A stretch of 64,000 nucleotides of DNA from G025836975 sp040391135 (GTDB lineage: Bacteria; Pseudomonadota; Gammaproteobacteria; Burkholderiales; Burkholderiaceae_B), in assembly GCA_040391135.1 (NCBI GenBank), contig JBEBYL010000008.1:62001-126000 (forward strand). Direction: 5' to 3'. The translations under genes were made by a program, and so were the position numbers. Every line of letters begins with the position of its first letter. The first letter of the stretch is position 1. Shown in pieces: positions 34,218 through 44,464 of this stretch. The notes below the pieces were generated by a model, which searched no databases, was not told the DNA's origin, and saw nothing but the letters and a program-made list of their open reading frames with translations.

Positions 34218-35276
34218 ATGGTAGCCAAGAATACGCGCGCGACTTTGCCCCCCGGCCCGGTCATGGTGGATGTTGAAGGAACCGTGTTGACGGCGCACGA
34301 GCGTGCCCGCCTGCGCGATCCGCTGGTGGGCGGGGTGATTCTCTTCGCCCGGAACTTCGATCACCGCGAACAGCTGGCCGCCTTGTGCCAGGCCATCCAT
34401 GACGAGCGCGACGAGCCCCTGTTGATCGCGGTCGATCACGAGGGCGGAAGGGTGCAGCGCTTCCGGACCGATGGCTTTACGTCCATTCCGGCCATGAGCG
34501 TGTTCGGCGAGCTTTGGTCCGAGGACTCGCTGGCCGCCATGCGCCTGGCCTCGGAAGCCGGTTATGTGCTGGGGGCGGAACTGCGCGCCTGCGGTGTGGA
34601 TCTTAGCTTTACACCCGTCCTGGACCTGGATTACGGCGTCAGCAAGGTTATCGGCAATCGCTCCTTCCATCGGGATCCCCGCGTCGTGGCCATGCTGGCG
34701 CGCGCGCTGATACAGGGCCTGATGCTGGCGGGCATGGCGGCCTGCGGCAAGCATTTCCCCGGCCACGGGGCGGTCGAGGCCGATTCGCATCACGAGATAC
34801 CCGTGGACCAACGCGACTTCGAGCAGATCATGCAAGAGGACGCGGCGCCCTACGGCTGGCTGGGCGACATGGTCTTGCCTTCGGTGATGCCGGCCCATGT
34901 CATCTATCCCAAGGTGGATCCGCATCCCGCCGGCTTTTCCGCGCACTGGATACAGCAGGTGCTGCGCCAGGACCTGGCCTACGACGGCGTTGTCTTTTCA
35001 GACGACCTGACCATGGAAGGCGCGACGGTGGCCGGCGACATCCTGGCCCGTGCCCGGGCCGCGCTGGGGGCCGGATGCGACATGGTGCTGGTATGCAACC
35101 GTCCCGACCTGGCCGACGATTTGCTGGCTCGCCTGAAGGTGGAGCACAGCGCCGCGGCTATCCAGCGCATACGCCGCCTGATGCCGCGCACGCCCGCCGC
35201 CGACTGGAATGCCTTGCAGGCCGATGAACGTTATCAATATGCCCGACGACTTCAATCTCAAATCGTTTCTGGCTGA
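34218..35276 (+). CDS. nagZ: Beta-N-acetylhexosaminidase NagZ
   Basis: This 352-aa GH3 cytoplasmic enzyme removes GlcNAc from anhydro-muropeptides in cell-wall recycling. It has AVDHEGGRVQRFR, KHFPGHGAVEADSHHEIP (the His of the catalytic Asp-His pair) and the nucleophile in SDDLTMEGA. MltB earlier in the window makes its precursor anhydro-muropeptides. Its 3' end overlaps uvrC by 38 bases. Confidence 0.96.
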   Translation: MVAKNTRATLPPGPVMVDVEGTVLTAHERARLRDPLVGGVILFARNFDHREQLAALCQAIHDERDEPLLIAVDHEGGRVQRFRTDGFTSIPAMSVFGELWSEDSLAAMRLASEAGYVLGAELRACGVDLSFTPVLDLDYGVSKVIGNRSFHRDPRVVAMLARALIQGLMLAGMAACGKHFPGHGAVEADSHHEIPVDQRDFEQIMQEDAAPYGWLGDMVLPSVMPAHVIYPKVDPHPAGFSAHWIQQVLRQDLAYDGVVFSDDLTMEGATVAGDILARARAALGAGCDMVLVCNRPDLADDLLARLKVEHSAAAIQRIRRLMPRTPAADWNALQADERYQYARRLQSQIVSG

Positions 35277-37062
35277 CCTGCCGCATCTGCCCGGCGTGTA
35301 TCGCCATATCGATGCCCAGGGCGAGGTGCTGTATGTAGGCAAAGCGCGCGACCTGAAAAAGCGCGTGAATTCGTATTTCCAGAAGACACTAAGCAGTCCG
35401 CGCATCACGCATATGGTGGCGCGGGTCGTACGGCTGGAGGTGACCGTCACGCGCTCCGAAGCCGAGGCGCTGCTGCTTGAAAACAACCTCATCAAGCGCC
35501 TGAAGCCGCGCTACAACATCCTGTTCAGGGATGACAAGTCATATCCCTACCTGATGTTCAGCGGCCACGACATACCGCGCATCGCCTATTACCGCGGCAG
35601 CACCAGCGGCAAGGGCAGGTATTTCGGACCCTATCCCAATGCCTGGGCGGTGCGCGAGACCATACAAATCCTCCAGCGCGTGTTCCGGCTGCGCACCTGC
35701 GAGGACAGCGTCTTTGCCAACCGCTCCAGGCCTTGCCTGCTGCACCAGATAGGGCGCTGTTCGGCGCCTTGCGTGGACCTGATATCGGCCGAAGCCTATC
35801 GCGCCGATGTCGAGCGCGCCGTGCAGTTCCTGGACGGCCGCGCCAGCAAGGTGTTGCGCGATATCGAGAAGCGCATGCACGAGGCATCCGAGGCGCTTGA
35901 ATTCGAGCGCGCGGCGCTGCTGCGCGATCAGATGGGCGCGCTGGCCAAGGTCCTGCAGCAGCAATCCATGGAGAAAGTCGGCAACGACGACGTGGATGTG
36001 ATCGCCATCGCTTCGGCCGGCGGGCGCATCTGCGTCAACCTGGCCATGGTGCGCGGCGGCAGGCACCTGGGGGACAAGCCGTTTTTTCCATCGCATACCC
36101 ACGACGACAGCCCGGGCGAGGTGCTGGCGGCATTTGTCGCCCAGCATTATATGGACAGCGGCATGCCGCCGGTGCTGGTCTGTTCGCATGCGTTGCCCGA
36201 TCCGGATCTTATCGGCTTGCTGGCCGAGCAGACCGGCGTGAAGGCCCGGGTCCTGGTCAAGCCGCAAGGCATGCGCAAGACCTGGCTGGAGCAGGCGGTG
36301 AAGAATGCGGAGTTGGCGCTGGCACGCCTATTGACCGAGTCCAGCGCCCGGGCGGCCCGCAGCCTGGCTTTGGCCACGGCTCTGGAGCTGGATACCGATG
36401 AGGCCGCGCTGGATGCCCTGCACATCGAATGCTTCGACATCAGCCACACGGCAGGCGAGGCTACGCAGGCCTCTTGCGTGGTGTACCAGCACCATGCGAT
36501 GCAGCCGTCGCTGTATCGCCGATACAACATTGCCGGCATCACGCCTGGCGACGATTACGCCGCCATGCGGCAGGTGCTGACGCGCCGTTTCAGCCGAGTG
36601 GCCGATGGACAGGCCCAGATGCCCACTGTGGTGCTGATCGACGGCGGGAAAGGGCAGGTCGAGGTCGCCCGGCAGGTTTTCGTGGAACTGGGCCTGGATA
36701 CGCAGGCCATCGTGGGCGTGGCCAAAGGGGAGGGGCGCAAAGTGGGCCTGGAAACGTTGGTGTTCGCCGATGGCCGTGCTCCGGTGGCTTTGGGAATCGA
36801 GTCGGCGGCCCTGATGCTGGTTGCGCAGATCCGCGACGAGGCCCACCGGTTCGCGATTACGGGCATGCGGGCGCAACGGGCCAAGGCAAGGAATGTGTCG
36901 CGGCTGGAAGAGATCGAGGGCATAGGCGCGCGGCGCCGCCAGAAGCTGTTGGCGCGTTTTGGCGGTTTTTCCGGCGTCGTGGATGCCAGCGTCGACGACC
37001 TGAGGTCTGTGGAAGGAATTTCCGACGAGTTGGCCGAACGTATCTATCAGGCGCTCCGATAA
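35239..37062 (+). CDS. uvrC: UvrABC excinuclease subunit C
   Basis: This protein of about 607 aa makes both incisions in nucleotide excision repair. It has an N-terminal GIY-YIG nuclease (LPGVYRHID...LYVGKARDLKKR), a Cys-rich part (CEDSVF...CLLHQIGRCSAPC), a UVR domain (SEALEFERAALLRDQMGAL), a C-terminal RNase H-like nuclease (ECFDISHTAGE, VLIDGGKGQVE) and two helix-hairpin-helix motifs. The start MPDDFNLKSFL fits the family; ATG 35224 is an alternative with a weak AGG site. It overlaps nagZ, so the two are coupled. Confidence 0.96.
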   Translation: MPDDFNLKSFLADLPHLPGVYRHIDAQGEVLYVGKARDLKKRVNSYFQKTLSSPRITHMVARVVRLEVTVTRSEAEALLLENNLIKRLKPRYNILFRDDKSYPYLMFSGHDIPRIAYYRGSTSGKGRYFGPYPNAWAVRETIQILQRVFRLRTCEDSVFANRSRPCLLHQIGRCSAPCVDLISAEAYRADVERAVQFLDGRASKVLRDIEKRMHEASEALEFERAALLRDQMGALAKVLQQQSMEKVGNDDVDVIAIASAGGRICVNLAMVRGGRHLGDKPFFPSHTHDDSPGEVLAAFVAQHYMDSGMPPVLVCSHALPDPDLIGLLAEQTGVKARVLVKPQGMRKTWLEQAVKNAELALARLLTESSARAARSLALATALELDTDEAALDALHIECFDISHTAGEATQASCVVYQHHAMQPSLYRRYNIAGITPGDDYAAMRQVLTRRFSRVADGQAQMPTVVLIDGGKGQVEVARQVFVELGLDTQAIVGVAKGEGRKVGLETLVFADGRAPVALGIESAALMLVAQIRDEAHRFAITGMRAQRAKARNVSRLEEIEGIGARRRQKLLARFGGFSGVVDASVDDLRSVEGISDELAERIYQALR

Positions 37063-37077
37063 GGTAGTATTCATCTT

Positions 37078-37659
37078 ATGCCCATGAATCTCCCTATTGC
37101 ACTCACCTGGCTGCGCATCGCCATGATTCCCCTGATCGTGGCGCTGTTCTACATCCCGGCCGACTGGATTTCGGTGCCGCTGCGCGATACCGTGGCCGCG
37201 CTGGCCTTCATCGTGGCCGCCCTGACCGATTGGTTCGATGGTTGGCTGGCCCGGCGCTGGAACCAGACCTCGTCCTTCGGCGCCTTCCTGGACCCGGTGG
37301 CCGACAAGCTGATGGTGTGCGCGGCCCTGCTGATATTGCTGGACTTGAACCGGGTTGACTCTTTCATTGCGCTGATTATCATCGGGCGTGAAATCACGAT
37401 TTCGGCCCTGCGCGAATGGATGGCTAAAATAGGGGCCAGCGGCAGCGTGGCGGTGCATTGGCTGGGCAAGTTCAAGACGGCCGCACAAATGATTGCCATT
37501 CCCTGCCTGTTGTACTGGCGGCCTTTCCATGGCGTATCCCTGGAACTGATCGGCCAGATCCTGATCGTTATTGCCGCCATCCTGACCGTCTGGTCCATGT
37601 GCTATTACCTGCGCCGCGCGTGGCCCGAAATACGAGATCGATCCAACCGGCGCAGTTGA
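37078..37659 (+). CDS. pgsA: CDP-diacylglycerol-glycerol-3-phosphate 3-phosphatidyltransferase
   Basis: This 193-aa membrane enzyme makes phosphatidylglycerophosphate. The CDP-alcohol phosphotransferase motif DGWLAR...GAFLDPVADK (DG-x2-AR-x8-G-x3-D-x3-D) is complete, within about six membrane helices. It lies 15 bp after uvrC, an order (uvrC-pgsA) widespread in proteobacteria. Confidence 0.97.
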   Translation: MPMNLPIALTWLRIAMIPLIVALFYIPADWISVPLRDTVAALAFIVAALTDWFDGWLARRWNQTSSFGAFLDPVADKLMVCAALLILLDLNRVDSFIALIIIGREITISALREWMAKIGASGSVAVHWLGKFKTAAQMIAIPCLLYWRPFHGVSLELIGQILIVIAAILTVWSMCYYLRRAWPEIRDRSNRRS

Positions 37660-37678
37660 TGCTTTTCACGAGAGCGCG

Positions 37679-38977
37679 ATGACCGCCGCAAGCCTAGCCC
37701 AAGTCCCCGATACGCCAGCCCTGAAACGCCGGGACTGGAGCATTATCGGCCTGATCGCCTCGGCGCACGCTTCGTCCCACTTTTTCCAACTGGTGTTTCC
37801 CACCTTGTACTTGTCGCTGGCCCACGAGTACGGCTACGATTTCGTCAAGCTGGGAATGCTGGCCTCGGTGTTTTTTCTTGTATCCTGCCTGGGTCAGGCT
37901 TCGTCCGGTTTCGTGGTCGACCGTATCGGTCCCGCGCCGGTGTTGCGCTTTGGCCTGGCCAGCTTCGTTGTTTCGGGCATCCTGATTGCCGCTTCCAACG
38001 GCTATGCCATGCTGGTGCTGGCGGCCATCATCGGCGGCCTGGGGAATTCGGTGTTCCATCCCGTGGATTACTCCATCATCAATCACCGCGTCAGCCAGCG
38101 GCGGCTGGGCCATGCCTTCAGCACGCACGGACTGACTGGCAATCTGGGTTGGGCGCTGACGCCGATTTTCATGGCCGGCATCATTCATGTGTCGAACTGG
38201 CGGATTGCCGCCTACGCGGCGGCCGCGCTGGTGGCCTTTGTCCTGTTGCTGACCTGGCTGGGCCGCGATCTGCTGGCCGGCCGGAATGCGGCGCTCGAAC
38301 CGCAGCCAGCCGCGGATGCGCCGACCGGCCAGGCGGCACCCGACCTGGCGCAACAAACGGTCGGCCAGACCTTGGCCATCTTGCTGGTGCAGCCCGCGCT
38401 ATGGGGCGCCTTCCTGTTCTTCGCCTTTACGTCGATGGCGCTGTCGGCCGTCCAGAACTACACCATACCCATGCTCGGCGATGTCTACGGCATCGACAAG
38501 GTCATGGCCGGTACGACCTTGTCGGCCTATATGGTTGCCGCCGCCGCGGGCATGCTGGCGGGGGGCTTCCTGGTCGGCGCCACGCCGAACACCGAGCGTA
38601 CCGTGGCCATTTCGCTGCTGCTGGCGGGCGGCCTGCTGATCGTGCTGGCCATGGGATCGGTCCCGCCTTCCTTCGCCATGATCCTGGTGGCCATGGCGGG
38701 CTTTTGCTCGGGTGTTTCAGCCCCTTCGCGCGACATGCTCATACGGCGGGTTACGCCCAAGGGCGCGACCGGCACGGTCTACGGCCTGGTGTATTCCGGC
38801 ATGGATGTGGGTTCTTCGCTGGCGCCGGTGGGCTTCGGCCTGCTTCTGGATGCGGGTTTCAGCCAGGGGCCTTGGTTTGGCGCCGCCACAGGATTCACGG
38901 TGGCGGCGGTGCTGGCCGTTATGGTTGCCAAGTCGGCCGGCCGGAGCATTTCGCACGCCGCCACGGCTCGCGCTTAA
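37679..38977 (+). CDS. MFS transporter (fosmidomycin-resistance-like)
   Basis: This 432-aa protein has 12 membrane helices. It resembles the Fsr group of the major facilitator superfamily in AHASSHFFQLVFPTLYLSL, LGNSVFHPVDYSII and HGLTGNLGWALTPI. Fsr-type carriers export small toxic compounds such as fosmidomycin; other members take up organic acids, so the substrate is open. It starts 19 bp after pgsA and ends 5 bp from the convergent queF. Confidence 0.88.
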   Translation: MTAASLAQVPDTPALKRRDWSIIGLIASAHASSHFFQLVFPTLYLSLAHEYGYDFVKLGMLASVFFLVSCLGQASSGFVVDRIGPAPVLRFGLASFVVSGILIAASNGYAMLVLAAIIGGLGNSVFHPVDYSIINHRVSQRRLGHAFSTHGLTGNLGWALTPIFMAGIIHVSNWRIAAYAAAALVAFVLLLTWLGRDLLAGRNAALEPQPAADAPTGQAAPDLAQQTVGQTLAILLVQPALWGAFLFFAFTSMALSAVQNYTIPMLGDVYGIDKVMAGTTLSAYMVAAAAGMLAGGFLVGATPNTERTVAISLLLAGGLLIVLAMGSVPPSFAMILVAMAGFCSGVSAPSRDMLIRRVTPKGATGTVYGLVYSGMDVGSSLAPVGFGLLLDAGFSQGPWFGAATGFTVAAVLAVMVAKSAGRSISHAATARA

Positions 38978-38982
38978 GACGC

Positions 38983-39807
38983 CTATTGCCTCAGGCCGCG
39001 GGCCAGGCTTACTTCGGACGGTTCGCTGCTGCGCCATGGATTGATGTCCAGGCCGCCGCGGCGGGTATAACGGGCATACACCATCAAGGATTGCGGCTTG
39101 CAGGCATGCCAGATGTCGCAATACATCTTCTCGACGCAATGCTCATGGAATTCAGTGTGCCGGCGCAAGGAAACGATATACGCCAACAAGGCCTCGCGGT
39201 CGATGCGTGGACCCGTATAGCGGACCTGAACGCTGCCCCAGTCCGGCTGGCCGGTTACCGGGCAGTTCGATTTCAGCAGTTCCGATACCAGTGTTTCGCT
39301 GGCGACTTCGCCGTTGGGCAGGCAGCGCAGCAGCCCAGGCGCGGGTTCGTAGGCGGTGATTTCAATGTCGGCGCCGTCGATGTTCACGCCCTCCAGGGCG
39401 TGGCAGCTTAGCCGGTCGGCCTGTCCCAATTCATTCAGTGTGATCTGAACCGGCGCGCCTGCGGCTTGGCTCAGGTCGCGCGTCATGATGTCGCGCACGG
39501 CCTGGGCATTATCGAAACGTTCTTCATTGAAGGAGTTCAGGTAAAGCTTGAACGACTTCGATTCGACCAGCATGGGGCTTTCCTGCGGAAAGACGAAGCG
39601 GGCCAGGGCGGCCGTGGGCTTGCCTTTTTGATTCAGCCACGAGACTTCATAGGCGTTCCATATATCGGCGCCGTACCAGGGGCCGGGAATTTCCAGCGAA
39701 CGCCGGTTGGCGGCTCGGTCGATGGGAAACAGAAGGCCGGGATCATAGGAATCGGGGTAGGACACGTCCTGGCCCAGGGGCGCTTGGACTGAGGAAGGAT
39801 TTTGCAT
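38983..39807 (-). CDS. queF: NADPH-dependent 7-cyano-7-deazaguanine reductase
   Basis: This 274-aa long-form (YqfY/E. coli-type) QueF reduces preQ0 to preQ1 in queuosine synthesis. The catalytic Cys is in LKSNCPVTGQPDWG, and the NADPH-binding QueF motif is ESKSFKLYLNSFN in the N-terminal half. C-terminal HEHCVEKMYCDIW is also typical. queH in the same window acts at the last step of the same pathway. Confidence 0.96.
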   Translation of the reverse strand: MQNPSSVQAPLGQDVSYPDSYDPGLLFPIDRAANRRSLEIPGPWYGADIWNAYEVSWLNQKGKPTAALARFVFPQESPMLVESKSFKLYLNSFNEERFDNAQAVRDIMTRDLSQAAGAPVQITLNELGQADRLSCHALEGVNIDGADIEITAYEPAPGLLRCLPNGEVASETLVSELLKSNCPVTGQPDWGSVQVRYTGPRIDREALLAYIVSLRRHTEFHEHCVEKMYCDIWHACKPQSLMVYARYTRRGGLDINPWRSSEPSEVSLARGLRQ

Positions 39808-40031
39808 TGCGGCTGATCAAGGGTCGTGACATCGCTGGAAAAGCGGCGTCGAGTTCAGGGACTGCCCCTATTGTACCCTTGGCCGCTGGTATTCCCGCAT
39901 TGTGAAAAATGAATCCCGGCTTATGAAAAATACATGCTGCGCTGCATGATTTCATGTTTCATACGGGAAAATAACATTTCGCATTAAGAAATAAAAAACA
40001 TAAGCCATTGTATTTAAAGTTGAATATTTTT

Positions 40032-40047
40032 TGTCTTATATAAGACA
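40032..40047. promoter_or_regulatory. Perfect 16-bp palindrome in the aceA promoter region
   Basis: TGTCTTATATAAGACA is a perfect palindrome about 90 bp before aceA. It overlaps a possible -10 (TATATA, 40037-40042) whose -35 would be TTTAAA (40014-40019). This looks like a repressor operator controlling the glyoxylate bypass. The rest of 39808-40135 is AT-rich with T-runs and contains no gene that I can see. Confidence 0.55.
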
Positions 40048-40135
40048 TAAGTGTAGTTTGCCATGCAGCAAGGGCGTAGACTTTTCTCATCGATTTCATT
40101 CTTTTTTTCTTCTTTTTCACTTCAAGGAAAACATC

Positions 40136-41461
<1,326 letters not shown>

Positions 41462-41475
41462 CCGCCGCCTTGCCT

Positions 41476-41545
41476 GCAACCGGCCCGGGCGGGGGCCTGG
41501 CCGGTTGCGGGTGCCGGGCCTTTTGCGGCGCCTGCGGGCGCCGCA
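41476..41545 (+). terminator. Tandem hairpins after aceA
   Basis: GCAACCGGCC (41476-41485) pairs perfectly with GGCCGGTTGC (41499-41508), and TGCGGCGCC (41524-41532) with GGCGCCGCA (41537-41545). Only a TTTT between them serves as a possible U-tract, so termination efficiency is uncertain. Confidence 0.5.
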
Positions 41546-41567
41546 ATGCATGAGGGCAAGCGCAAAC

Positions 41568-41608
41568 TTGATTAATATCAATACGGTAAAGCCCGCCTTT
41601 GGTATAGT
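41568..41608 (+). promoter_or_regulatory. FNR-activated promoter of the ccoI-like gene
   Basis: A perfect FNR/ANR box TTGAT-TAAT-ATCAA lies at 41568-41581 and a -10 TATAGT at 41603-41608. The box centre would be about 41 bases from the predicted start of transcription, the classic class II activating position. Transcription would begin almost at the ATG at 41617, so the mRNA may be leaderless or translation may start at a later codon. Confidence 0.75.
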
Positions 41609-41616
41609 CTCTGGCC

Positions 41617-42612
41617 ATGCGCGCCTTTTCCATTTTTTCCACTCCCAACGGGCTTTCCGGCGACGATCGGCAAAAGCGGCGCCATATGCTTGCCCGCCTG
41701 GGCCTGGGGTGGCTGGCCATGATGCAGGTCATGATGTTCGCCTTTCCGGGCTATTTGCGTTCCGAAAGCATGGCGCCGGACAATCTGCGATTGCTGGATG
41801 ACGCCATTTTCATGATGAACTGGATCAGCCTTGTGCTGACGGTGCCCGTCATGCTGTATTGCGCCTGGCCCGTCTGGGGCGGTGCGGTGCGCATGCTGTT
41901 GCGCGGGCGGGTCGGCATGGATGTGCCGGTTGCGCTGGGCATCGTCGCGGCATTCATCCCCAGCGCCCACGCCACGTGGGTCGGCCACGGCGAAGTCTAT
42001 TTCGACTCCGTCACGATGTTCGTCGCTTTCCTGCTGACGGCCCGCTACCTGGAGCTTTGCGCGCGCCAGTCCGTCGGGGCGGGCGGGGCCCATCATCTTA
42101 TCGAGCAGTTCCGCGCCGCGGTTTCCGTACGCGCCAATCAATTGGCCTTCTGGTTCGTGACCGTGCAAATAGCGCTGGCCTTTATCGTCGGGGCATTTTG
42201 GTATGTGTATGCGCCTGCGCATGCGGTGGGCGTCATGGTGGCCTTGCTGGTCATGAGCTGCCCCTGCGCCATGGCGATGTCCGTGCCCACCGCCGTCGCG
42301 GCGGCCCATGCCAGCCTGTCCGCCATGCCCGATCGCGAAGACGGCGATGTGCTGCGCCTCATTCAGTCCGCGGGCATCGTTTCACGGCAAAATCTTTATG
42401 GCTCCGTGGCCTGGCACCTGTTGATGGTCCCCTTGGCCGCGGCGGGATGGGTGGCCCCCTGGTTGGCGGCCATCAGCATGCTACTGTCCTCGCTGGCGGT
42501 TGCGGCAAATTCGTGGCGCCTGTTCCGGCAACAGACCCGCCGGCCGCCGCTCACCGCCTGGGAGGGCGCGGCGGCGAGGGGGCTGGGGACGGTTGGCCTG
42601 GACAGGCCCTAA
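41617..42612 (+). CDS. CcoI-like membrane protein lacking the ATPase domains
   Basis: This 331-aa protein is built like the membrane part of the copper P-type ATPase CcoI/FixI. It has helices at about 26-46, 63-87, 102-122 and 128-148, then 176-199 and 203-230 with the copper-binding SCPCAM motif (CPC, residues 215-217), and a final pair in WHLLMVPLAAAGWVAPWLAA. The actuator domain with TGE and the P/N domains with DKTGT are absent; short linkers of about 25 residues replace them. CcoI proteins are usually over 700 aa and also have an N-terminal metal-binding domain. The frame is open and FNR-controlled, so it is probably not a pseudogene. It may conduct or hand over copper without ATP. Confidence 0.8.
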   Translation: MRAFSIFSTPNGLSGDDRQKRRHMLARLGLGWLAMMQVMMFAFPGYLRSESMAPDNLRLLDDAIFMMNWISLVLTVPVMLYCAWPVWGGAVRMLLRGRVGMDVPVALGIVAAFIPSAHATWVGHGEVYFDSVTMFVAFLLTARYLELCARQSVGAGGAHHLIEQFRAAVSVRANQLAFWFVTVQIALAFIVGAFWYVYAPAHAVGVMVALLVMSCPCAMAMSVPTAVAAAHASLSAMPDREDGDVLRLIQSAGIVSRQNLYGSVAWHLLMVPLAAAGWVAPWLAAISMLLSSLAVAANSWRLFRQQTRRPPLTAWEGAAARGLGTVGLDRP

Positions 42613-42615
42613 GCC

Positions 42616-42795
42616 ATGGAGGCCTCTTTATTCCTGCTGCTTCCGATCTCGCTGCTGCTGGTGATCGCCATCGGGGCGGCCTTCTGGTGGGCCATTTTTG
42701 CCGGCCAGTTCGACGACACGAACGAAGCGGCGCAATCCATCCTGCTGGACGACGATAATCCCGATACGAAGCAGGTGGCCGGAAAAGATAGGTAG
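42616..42795 (+). CDS. ccoS: Cbb3-type cytochrome oxidase assembly protein CcoS
   Basis: This 59-aa one-span protein is needed to insert cofactors into cbb3 oxidase. The N-terminal helix is ASLFLLLPISLLLVIAIGAA followed by FWWAIFAGQFDD, the typical CcoS pattern (FxWAxxxGQFDD). It begins 3 bp after the CcoI-like gene and belongs to the same operon. It is short enough to be missed by routine gene calling. Confidence 0.9.
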   Translation: MEASLFLLLPISLLLVIAIGAAFWWAIFAGQFDDTNEAAQSILLDDDNPDTKQVAGKDR

Positions 42796-42879
42796 CCGGA
42801 TCGCGACACAGCGGTCCGAATGTTTTTTATCGATTAAGTGTGGCGCGAAAACGTCAGAAGCGGCAGGACTGGACCCATC

Positions 42880-42893
42880 TTGATGCAAATCAA
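42880..42893 (+). promoter_or_regulatory. FNR/ANR box before ccoN
   Basis: A perfect TTGAT-GCAA-ATCAA site lies 70 bp before the ccoN ATG. A weak -10 (CATCAT, 42916-42921) is at the spacing expected for class II activation. It gives the oxidase structural operon its own low-oxygen promoter separate from that of the ccoI-like gene. Confidence 0.8.
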
Positions 42894-42962
42894 AGAGGGC
42901 TTGGGCCTGCCGGGCCATCATGCTGGCGTCTCGTATTGTTTTATTTGTTTTAGGGGAAGCTC

Positions 42963-44453
42963 ATGGGCACTTCCGATACTGTCGGAAATCAGGCTGAAAC
43001 CTTCAACTATGGTGTCGTCAGGCAATTCACGATTGCCACCATAGTCTGGGGAGTGGTCGGCATGGCGGTCGGGGTACTGATCGCGGCGCAACTCATCTGG
43101 CCGGAACTCAATTTCAACACGCCGTGGCTAAGCTACGGCCGTCTGCGCCCATTGCACACGAACGGCGTGATTTTCGCCTTCGGCGGCAGCGCGCTGTTCG
43201 CCACGTCCTATTACGTGGTGCAGCGCACCTGTCAGGCGCGCCTGTTCAGCGACAAGCTGGCCGCGTTCACCTTCTGGGGCTGGCAGGCCGTGTTGGTGGG
43301 GGCGGTCATCACGCTGCCCATGGGCTTTACCAGCACCAAGGAGTACGCCGAGCTTGAGTGGCCCCTGGACATTCTGATTGCCCTGGTCTGGATCGCCTAC
43401 GCGGTGGTGTTCTTCGGCACCATCGCCAAGCGCCGGGTCCGGCACATCTATGTGGCGAACTGGTTTTTTGGATCCTACATCCTGACCATCGCCGTCCTGC
43501 ATATTTTCAATAATCTGGAAATGCCCGTTTCGTGGTGGAAATCGTATTCCATCTATGGCGGCGTGCAGGATGCCATGGTGCAGTGGTGGTACGGCCATAA
43601 CGCCGTGGGCTTCTTCCTGACCACCAGCTTCCTGGGCATGATGTACTACTTCGTGCCCAAGCAGGCCGAACGCCCCATCTATTCCTATCGCCTGTCCATC
43701 GTCCACTTCTGGGCGCTGGCCTTCACTTATATGTGGGCGGGTCCGCATCATTTGCTGTACACCTCTTTGCCCGACTGGACCCAATCGTTGGGGATGGCCC
43801 TGTCGCTGATCCTGCTGGCGCCTTCCTGGGGCGGCATGATCAACGGCATCATGACGCTGTCGGGCGCCTGGCACAAGCTGCGCACCGACCCGATCCTGAA
43901 GTTCCTGGTCGTGGCCCTGTCCTTCTATGGCATGTCCACCTTCGAGGGCTCGATGATGTCCATCCGTACCGTCAATGCGCTGTCGCATTACACCGACTGG
44001 ACAGTGGGCCACGTGCATTCGGGCGCGCTGGGCTGGGTTGCCATGATCACTTTCGGCTCCTTCTACTACATGATTCCGCGCCTGTACGGACGCAGTTCCA
44101 TGGCCAGCATGAAGATGGTCGAGCTGCACTTCTGGCTGGCCACCTTGGGCGTGGTGCTGTACATCAGCTCCATGTGGATCGCCGGCGTCATGCAGGGCCT
44201 GATGTGGCGGGCAACCGGCGTCGATGGCACCCTGACCTACAGCTTCGTCGAAGCGGTCAAGGCCACCTATCCCTTTTATGTGATCCGCTTGCTGGGCGGC
44301 CTGTGCTTCCTGTCGGGCATGTGCCTGATGGCCTGGAACACCTGGATTACCGTCAAGGGCCAGCCCAAGCCGAATCCCGTTGTGTATAAGCGCAGTCCGG
44401 ATCCTGTCGATCCCGCGCTGCTTGGTCCGGCATCCGCCACGGCCACGGCTTAA
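42963..44453 (+). CDS. ccoN: Cytochrome c oxidase cbb3-type, subunit I
   Basis: This 496-aa haem-copper oxidase catalytic subunit has about 12 helices and the conserved His ligands in RLRPLHTNGVIFAFGG, WWYGHNAVGFFLT, WAGPHHLLYTSLPDW and HYTDWTVGHVHSGALGW. It lacks the usual Tyr-in-K-channel of A-type oxidases, as expected for the C-type. AGGGGAAGC precedes the ATG. It is the first gene of ccoNOQP. Confidence 0.97.
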   Translation: MGTSDTVGNQAETFNYGVVRQFTIATIVWGVVGMAVGVLIAAQLIWPELNFNTPWLSYGRLRPLHTNGVIFAFGGSALFATSYYVVQRTCQARLFSDKLAAFTFWGWQAVLVGAVITLPMGFTSTKEYAELEWPLDILIALVWIAYAVVFFGTIAKRRVRHIYVANWFFGSYILTIAVLHIFNNLEMPVSWWKSYSIYGGVQDAMVQWWYGHNAVGFFLTTSFLGMMYYFVPKQAERPIYSYRLSIVHFWALAFTYMWAGPHHLLYTSLPDWTQSLGMALSLILLAPSWGGMINGIMTLSGAWHKLRTDPILKFLVVALSFYGMSTFEGSMMSIRTVNALSHYTDWTVGHVHSGALGWVAMITFGSFYYMIPRLYGRSSMASMKMVELHFWLATLGVVLYISSMWIAGVMQGLMWRATGVDGTLTYSFVEAVKATYPFYVIRLLGGLCFLSGMCLMAWNTWITVKGQPKPNPVVYKRSPDPVDPALLGPASATATA

Positions 44454-44464
44454 GGAGAACCGAC

